From contig JAUICH010000001.1 in assembly GCA_030427505.1 (NCBI GenBank), positions 775,403-839,402 of the forward strand: a DNA stretch of 64,000 nucleotides, in the 5' to 3' direction. The DNA comes from Verrucomicrobiia bacterium (lineage in GTDB: Bacteria; Verrucomicrobiota; Verrucomicrobiia; Verrucomicrobiales; DEV007). A model generated the notes under the pieces. That model saw only the letters and a program-made list of their open reading frames with translations, ran no database searches and was not told the DNA's origin. Position 1 is the stretch's first letter. Each line of letters begins with the position of its first letter. Both the position numbers and the translations under genes were made by a program. This document shows positions 60,771-64,000 of the stretch, one piece after another.

Positions 60771-62240
60771 ATGAAATTTCCCATCACCGCCATCGCTGCA
60801 TCCTTCGCCGGAAGACTCTCCGCGCCGTTGCCCCGGCTCCTGGCGTGGATGGGACCTATCGTGATGGCCGGAACCATGGGGGCCTGTACCATGGGCCCGG
60901 ACTACACCCGTCCGGATGTTTCCGCCGCGTTGCCTGAAGATTTCAAAGTACCGGATGGTTGGAAGGTGGCCGAGCCGGGAGACGATGCGCCGCGCGGGGA
61001 ATGGTGGAAAGTGTTCGGCGACGCTCAGTTGAACCGGCTGATGACACAGGCAGAAGAGGCGAATCAGGATCTGCGGGCAGCGTTTCACCGGGTGGAGCAG
61101 GCGCGTGCGGCGGTGGGCATCACCCGCTCCGCGAAACTGCCGCAGATCACTTTCGATCCCGTGGCGGAAAGGACGAGGCGCTCCGGCACCATCAGCAACA
61201 GCGCCCCCAATGTGACGGGCCGGACCACGACGAATCTGGACCTGCCCTTGATCCTGGACTACGAGGTCGATCTCTGGGGGCGCGTGCGGCGTTCCATCGA
61301 AGCGGCTCGGGAGGAGGCCGCCGGAGCGGAGGCCGACTATCACAATGTCATGCTGGCCTTGCAGGCGGAATTGGCGGTGAACTACTTCAACCTGCGTGCC
61401 CTGGATGCTGAGATTGAGATTTTCGAGTCTGCCGTGGATTTGCGCCGGCAGTCCCTGGACCTGAATCAGAAACGCTTTGAAGCTGGCGATGTGGACGAAG
61501 TAGATGTGTCCCGCGCCGAGACCGAGCTCGCAGCCACGGAGTCGGAATTGATCGGGCTGCGCAAGTCACGGGCGGAATATGAGAACGCAATCGCGGTGCT
61601 GACGGGACAGCCTTCGTCAGATTTCCGGATTGCGTCCACGCCGCTGCTGAGTAATCCGCCCCAGACGCCCGCGGGAGTGCCTTCCAGCCTGCTGGAGCGG
61701 CGGCCGGACGTTGCGGCGGCGGAACGTCAGGTGGCGGCGGAGAACGCGCGCATTGGCGTGGCAAAGGCAGCCTTCTTCCCATCGGTCAGGCTGACCGGAA
61801 ACGTGGGCCTGGAGAGCGGAAGCGTGGGCGACCTTTTCAGGTGGGAAAGCCGGACCTGGGGCCTGGGTCCGGAAGTGACCATGCCTATTTTTCAGGGGGC
61901 TCGAAATCAGGCGGAACTGGCCCGGGTGGAGAGCCGCTATGACGAAGCCGTGGCCCAGTACCGCCAAGCCGTGCTGGAAGCCGTGCGCGAGGTGGACGAC
62001 GCTTTGGTGGGTGTGAGCTACCTGGCCGGACAGGCCGCCGCCCAGGACCGTACCGTGGCATCCGCCCGCCGCACGGTGGAACTGTCCCGCAAACGTTACG
62101 ACGCTGGCTTGGTGGCCTACTTCGATGTGGTGGACTCGCAGCGCACGCAATTGGACAGCGAACAAGTGGCCGTGCGAATCCGCGCGGAGCGGTACCTTTC
62201 CACGATTGCCCTGATCAAAGCTTTGGGGGGAGGTTGGTAG
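60771..62240 (+). CDS. Outer-membrane efflux channel lipoprotein (NodT/OMF family)
   Basis: A 489-residue TolC-like lipoprotein. ATG 60771 is chosen because it yields the lipoprotein signal (GPIVMAGTMGA then Cys39, TMGPDY); the open frame upstream overlaps the pump gene. The two outer-membrane-efflux repeats are visible: EWWKVFGDAQLNRLM ... QDLRAAFHRVEQARA, and the second around LLERRPDVAAAERQVAAENARIGVAKAAFFPSV. It completes the tripartite pump. Gap to the pump gene is 53 bases. The leader of about 38 residues is longer than usual, so a later Met (27) cannot be excluded. Confidence 0.93.
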   Translation: MKFPITAIAASFAGRLSAPLPRLLAWMGPIVMAGTMGACTMGPDYTRPDVSAALPEDFKVPDGWKVAEPGDDAPRGEWWKVFGDAQLNRLMTQAEEANQDLRAAFHRVEQARAAVGITRSAKLPQITFDPVAERTRRSGTISNSAPNVTGRTTTNLDLPLILDYEVDLWGRVRRSIEAAREEAAGAEADYHNVMLALQAELAVNYFNLRALDAEIEIFESAVDLRRQSLDLNQKRFEAGDVDEVDVSRAETELAATESELIGLRKSRAEYENAIAVLTGQPSSDFRIASTPLLSNPPQTPAGVPSSLLERRPDVAAAERQVAAENARIGVAKAAFFPSVRLTGNVGLESGSVGDLFRWESRTWGLGPEVTMPIFQGARNQAELARVESRYDEAVAQYRQAVLEAVREVDDALVGVSYLAGQAAAQDRTVASARRTVELSRKRYDAGLVAYFDVVDSQRTQLDSEQVAVRIRAERYLSTIALIKALGGGW

Positions 62241-62370
62241 AGGCTGAGCCGTTTAGGTAAATATCTGACGTGGCTGCTGTAAGGGAAGGCCGGTCACGGC
62301 GTCCCATTTTCTCGTCCCCGGATGGTAATCTACATTCATCCCTGATCGAATTTTCAACACCCAATACACC

Positions 62371-62796
62371 ATGTCCATACCCCGCAGCATCTACGACAAA
62401 GAAGGCGGACTCGTTCATTTTCCCCGCATGCTGGACAAGATCCGGCTCCATCAGAAAGGCGAACTTCCCGAGGACTACGAATCCTTGATGGGCGGAGGGT
62501 TTGACTCGCGGGTTTGTAACTTCCTGCGTGTGGACTATGCCGAGGTGGTGAAGCGGGTCGAGGAGGGGCTGTCCGACGCGGAGGTCCTGGCCTGGTGCTA
62601 TGACAACGGCCGCCGCTTGAGTGACGAAGACATCCTGATCTTCAACAGCTTCATGATCAAGCGTGGCTGGCGGGACGACGAAGAGCCGGAAGTGGCGGAG
62701 CGTCTGAAAGTCAGGATGGCCGAAAGCGGCCTGAGCGAACGAAAGGACATCGTGACCTTTTTCGACTATCTGGAAGCCGACGAAGGAAGACTCTGA
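62371..62796 (+). CDS. DUF5069-family protein
   Basis: A 141-residue cytoplasmic protein. The N-terminal signature (PRSIYDKEGGLVHFPRMLDKIRLH) and the highly acidic overall composition match the uncharacterised DUF5069 family, which is common in Verrucomicrobiota and Planctomycetota. It has no signal peptide or membrane helix. A conserved-looking segment DNGRRLSDEDILIFNSFMIKRGW is near the middle. Function unknown. The gap of 130 bases after the efflux operon shows no clear promoter or terminator. Confidence 0.8.
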   Translation: MSIPRSIYDKEGGLVHFPRMLDKIRLHQKGELPEDYESLMGGGFDSRVCNFLRVDYAEVVKRVEEGLSDAEVLAWCYDNGRRLSDEDILIFNSFMIKRGWRDDEEPEVAERLKVRMAESGLSERKDIVTFFDYLEADEGRL

Positions 62797-62849
62797 ATTT
62801 CCCGGCCAGGCTCTTTTGCGCCTGAGTTTTGGGGAGGAGGAGAGGCGAC

Positions 62850-63605
62850 ATGAATCAGGAAACCTACACGCCCGGACACACCACCAACGCGGTGGATTTC
62901 ATGGCGCGCCGCACCGTGGAGTCTCACGGGGCATTCGTGCTGCCGTATCTTTCAAATGGCCAACGCATTTTGGACGCGGGTTGCGGTCCCGGCACTATTT
63001 CCTTGAGCCTGGCCCGGCGACTTCCCGATTCAGAAGTGACAGGAGTAGACTTCGCGGCATCACAGATCGAGCGGGCCCAAAGGGCCGCGGCGGAATATGC
63101 CTTGGCGAACGTCTCCTTCCAAACCGCCAGTGCATACGAACTTCCCTTTGAGGACGGTTCTTTCGATATCGTTTTCTCCCACGCGCTCCTCGAACACCTC
63201 GCCGAGCCTCAAAAAGCCGTGGCGGAATTCCGCCGCGTTTTGAAGCCGGGAGGAGTCGCGGGTATCTGCAGCCCGGACTGGGCGGGCTTTCTCCTCGCGC
63301 CCCCGTCTCCGGAAATTGCCGCCGCGATTGACGCATACAAAGCCCTCCAGACTGCGAATGGAGGAGACGTCTATGTGGGCCGGAAATTCGGACGCTTACT
63401 TTTGGAAGCCGGATTTCAGGAAGTGAAGATGAGCGCCCGCTACGAAGTCTACGAAAGCGCGGAAGTCATCGCCGACTACCTCGCCCGGCAACTGGATGCC
63501 GAGGGGCAAGGCGAACCTGCCACCGCCCTCCGTGCCTGGGCACACGAACCCGCCGCCATGTTCGCCCAAAGCTGGGTCAATGCCGTGGGGCGAAAGATGG
63601 TCTGA
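62850..63605 (+). CDS. SAM-dependent methyltransferase, class I
   Basis: A 251-residue protein. I chose ATG 62850 because a strong purine run (GGAGGAGGAGAGG) lies directly before it; an earlier in-frame TTG would place that run inside the coding region. Motif I is ILDAGCGPGTISLSLA, acidic Asp at the end of strand two in GVDFAASQIERA, then FDIVFSHALLEHL and FRRVLKPGG. The fold is UbiE-like. The substrate is unknown; there is no adjacent biosynthetic cluster. A strong hairpin follows within 25 bases. Confidence 0.9.
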   Translation: MNQETYTPGHTTNAVDFMARRTVESHGAFVLPYLSNGQRILDAGCGPGTISLSLARRLPDSEVTGVDFAASQIERAQRAAAEYALANVSFQTASAYELPFEDGSFDIVFSHALLEHLAEPQKAVAEFRRVLKPGGVAGICSPDWAGFLLAPPSPEIAAAIDAYKALQTANGGDVYVGRKFGRLLLEAGFQEVKMSARYEVYESAEVIADYLARQLDAEGQGEPATALRAWAHEPAAMFAQSWVNAVGRKMV

Positions 63606-63629
63606 AACGGCCACCTCAAGCCCCAGCCA

Positions 63630-63661
63630 GAGGTTCCCGCCTTTCAAGGGGGCGGAACCTC
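63630..63661 (+). terminator. Hairpin downstream of the methyltransferase gene
   Basis: GAGGTTCCCGCC and GGCGGAACCTC pair with one bulged C, around a short centre that also pairs in part (CCTT/AAGG). It lies 24 bases past the stop. No strong T-run follows, yet the stem is long enough for a terminator. Confidence 0.5.
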
Positions 63662-63761
63662 CTTCGTTGAGAAATCTCAAGACTCGTGCTACTGTCCCGC
63701 TCCGCGAATTTCGGGGCAGGGCCAGCAGGCCACTCCGCCGGGAAACGCAAAAACTCGAGTT

Positions 63762-63853
63762 GGAAGGGTGGCTGAGCTTGGTTTAAGGCACACGACTCGA
63801 AATCGTGCGTAGGTTTACCCCTACCGTGGGTTCGAATCCCACCCCTTCCGCCA
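63762..63853 (+). tRNA. tRNA-Ser (anticodon CGA)
   Basis: The acceptor stem GGAAGGG/CCCTTCC, an anticodon arm CACGA-CTCGAAA-TCGTG (anticodon CGA, reads UCG), a long variable arm typical of class II tRNAs, the T arm GTGGG-TTCGAAT-CCCAC and an encoded CCA end are all present. The discriminator base is G. Total length is about 92 bases. It is a normal, functional-looking serine tRNA. Confidence 0.95.
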
Positions 63854-63895
63854 TTCATCAGGTGACTTCATCGGAGATGGAGGCACCTGATGAAT
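63853..63895 (+). terminator. Inverted repeat directly after tRNA-Ser
   Basis: TTCATCAGGTG (63854-63864) and CACCTGATGAA (63884-63894) are perfect inverted copies around a 19-base loop, extended by one pair using the last A of the tRNA CCA end. It may terminate or help to process the tRNA transcript. Confidence 0.5.
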
Positions 63896-63950
63896 TTCAG
63901 CAAAGCGGATGAGAATGCCGTTCGTGAGAACTGAAAAGAGGTTTGAGAGT

Positions 63951-63988
63951 GGGCGAACTGGCGCGAACGAGGGCGAACTGGCGCGAAC
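63951..63988. repeat. Tandem direct repeat near the window edge
   Basis: GGGCGAACTGGCGCGAAC occurs twice (63951-63968 and 63971-63988) with a period of 20 bases, and each unit contains GCGAAC twice. The sequence runs on beyond the window, so the full number of copies is unknown. It lies about 100 bases past the tRNA, in a stretch with no gene visible. Confidence 0.6.
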
Positions 63989-64000
63989 ATAGGGCTCTGA

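Noticed and set aside
63616..63858. Minus-strand frame reading GGIRTHG and similar
   Set aside because: This is the well-known false protein from the complement of a tRNA-Ser gene, not a real CDS.

Overview
The window looks like chromosome of a Verrucomicrobiota bacterium, most likely class Verrucomicrobiae. The strongest marker is a complete Verru_Chthon cassette (proteins A, A, B, C, D), a set of pseudopilin-like proteins known from that phylum. Supporting signs are several secreted sulfatases, ExbB proteins with signal peptides, a Ser/Thr kinase with a LamG tail, frequent GTG/TTG starts and weak Shine-Dalgarno sequences. No prophage, insertion sequence, CRISPR array or rRNA operon was found. 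There is one tRNA, tRNA-Ser(CGA), at the right edge.

Layout. 1-3959: a truncated unknown gene, then two exported serine hydrolases. 4003-7580 (minus): a four-gene sugar or sugar-acid operon (HPS/KGPDC-type OMPDC-family enzyme, zinc-type dehydrogenase, SDR, xylose-isomerase-like TIM barrel). 7749-18762 (plus): the Verru_Chthon cassette, with two giant A paralogues that each have their own promoter-like region carrying an inverted repeat, then B, C and D. 18881-23755: alpha/beta hydrolase-like protein, SGNH hydrolase, sulfatase and a cyclic-nucleotide-binding protein. 23789-27249 (minus): a small membrane protein, an SSS symporter and an enolase-superfamily enzyme. 27389-33509: an AddB/AddA-like helicase-nuclease pair. 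33548-37844: sulfatase, haem lipoprotein, glycosyltransferase and LOG protein. 37949-41548: small proteins, a LysM lipoprotein, an EF-hand esterase and a TauE/SafE permease.

41563-52307 (minus): a Ser/Thr kinase with a LamG ectodomain, then ExbB, two ExbD proteins, a membrane-anchored protein with a prenyltransferase-like toroid domain, and two TPR proteins. I read this as a Tol/Exb-type, proton-driven envelope machine in which the toroid protein may occupy the place of TonB or TolA. 52589-55582: a sulfatase fused to an SGNH-esterase-like domain, followed by an N-acetylneuraminate-lyase-like aldolase. 55747-62240: a TetR regulator with a palindromic operator candidate and a full RND tripartite efflux system. 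62371-64000: a DUF5069 protein, a methyltransferase, tRNA-Ser, a hairpin and a short tandem repeat running toward the window edge.

Taken together, the window suggests a polysaccharide-degrading bacterium (three sulfatases, esterases, sugar enzymes, sugar-acid transport) with two lineage-typical envelope systems. Those two, the pseudopilin cassette and the Exb/toroid/TPR operon, are the best candidates for incompletely described biology.
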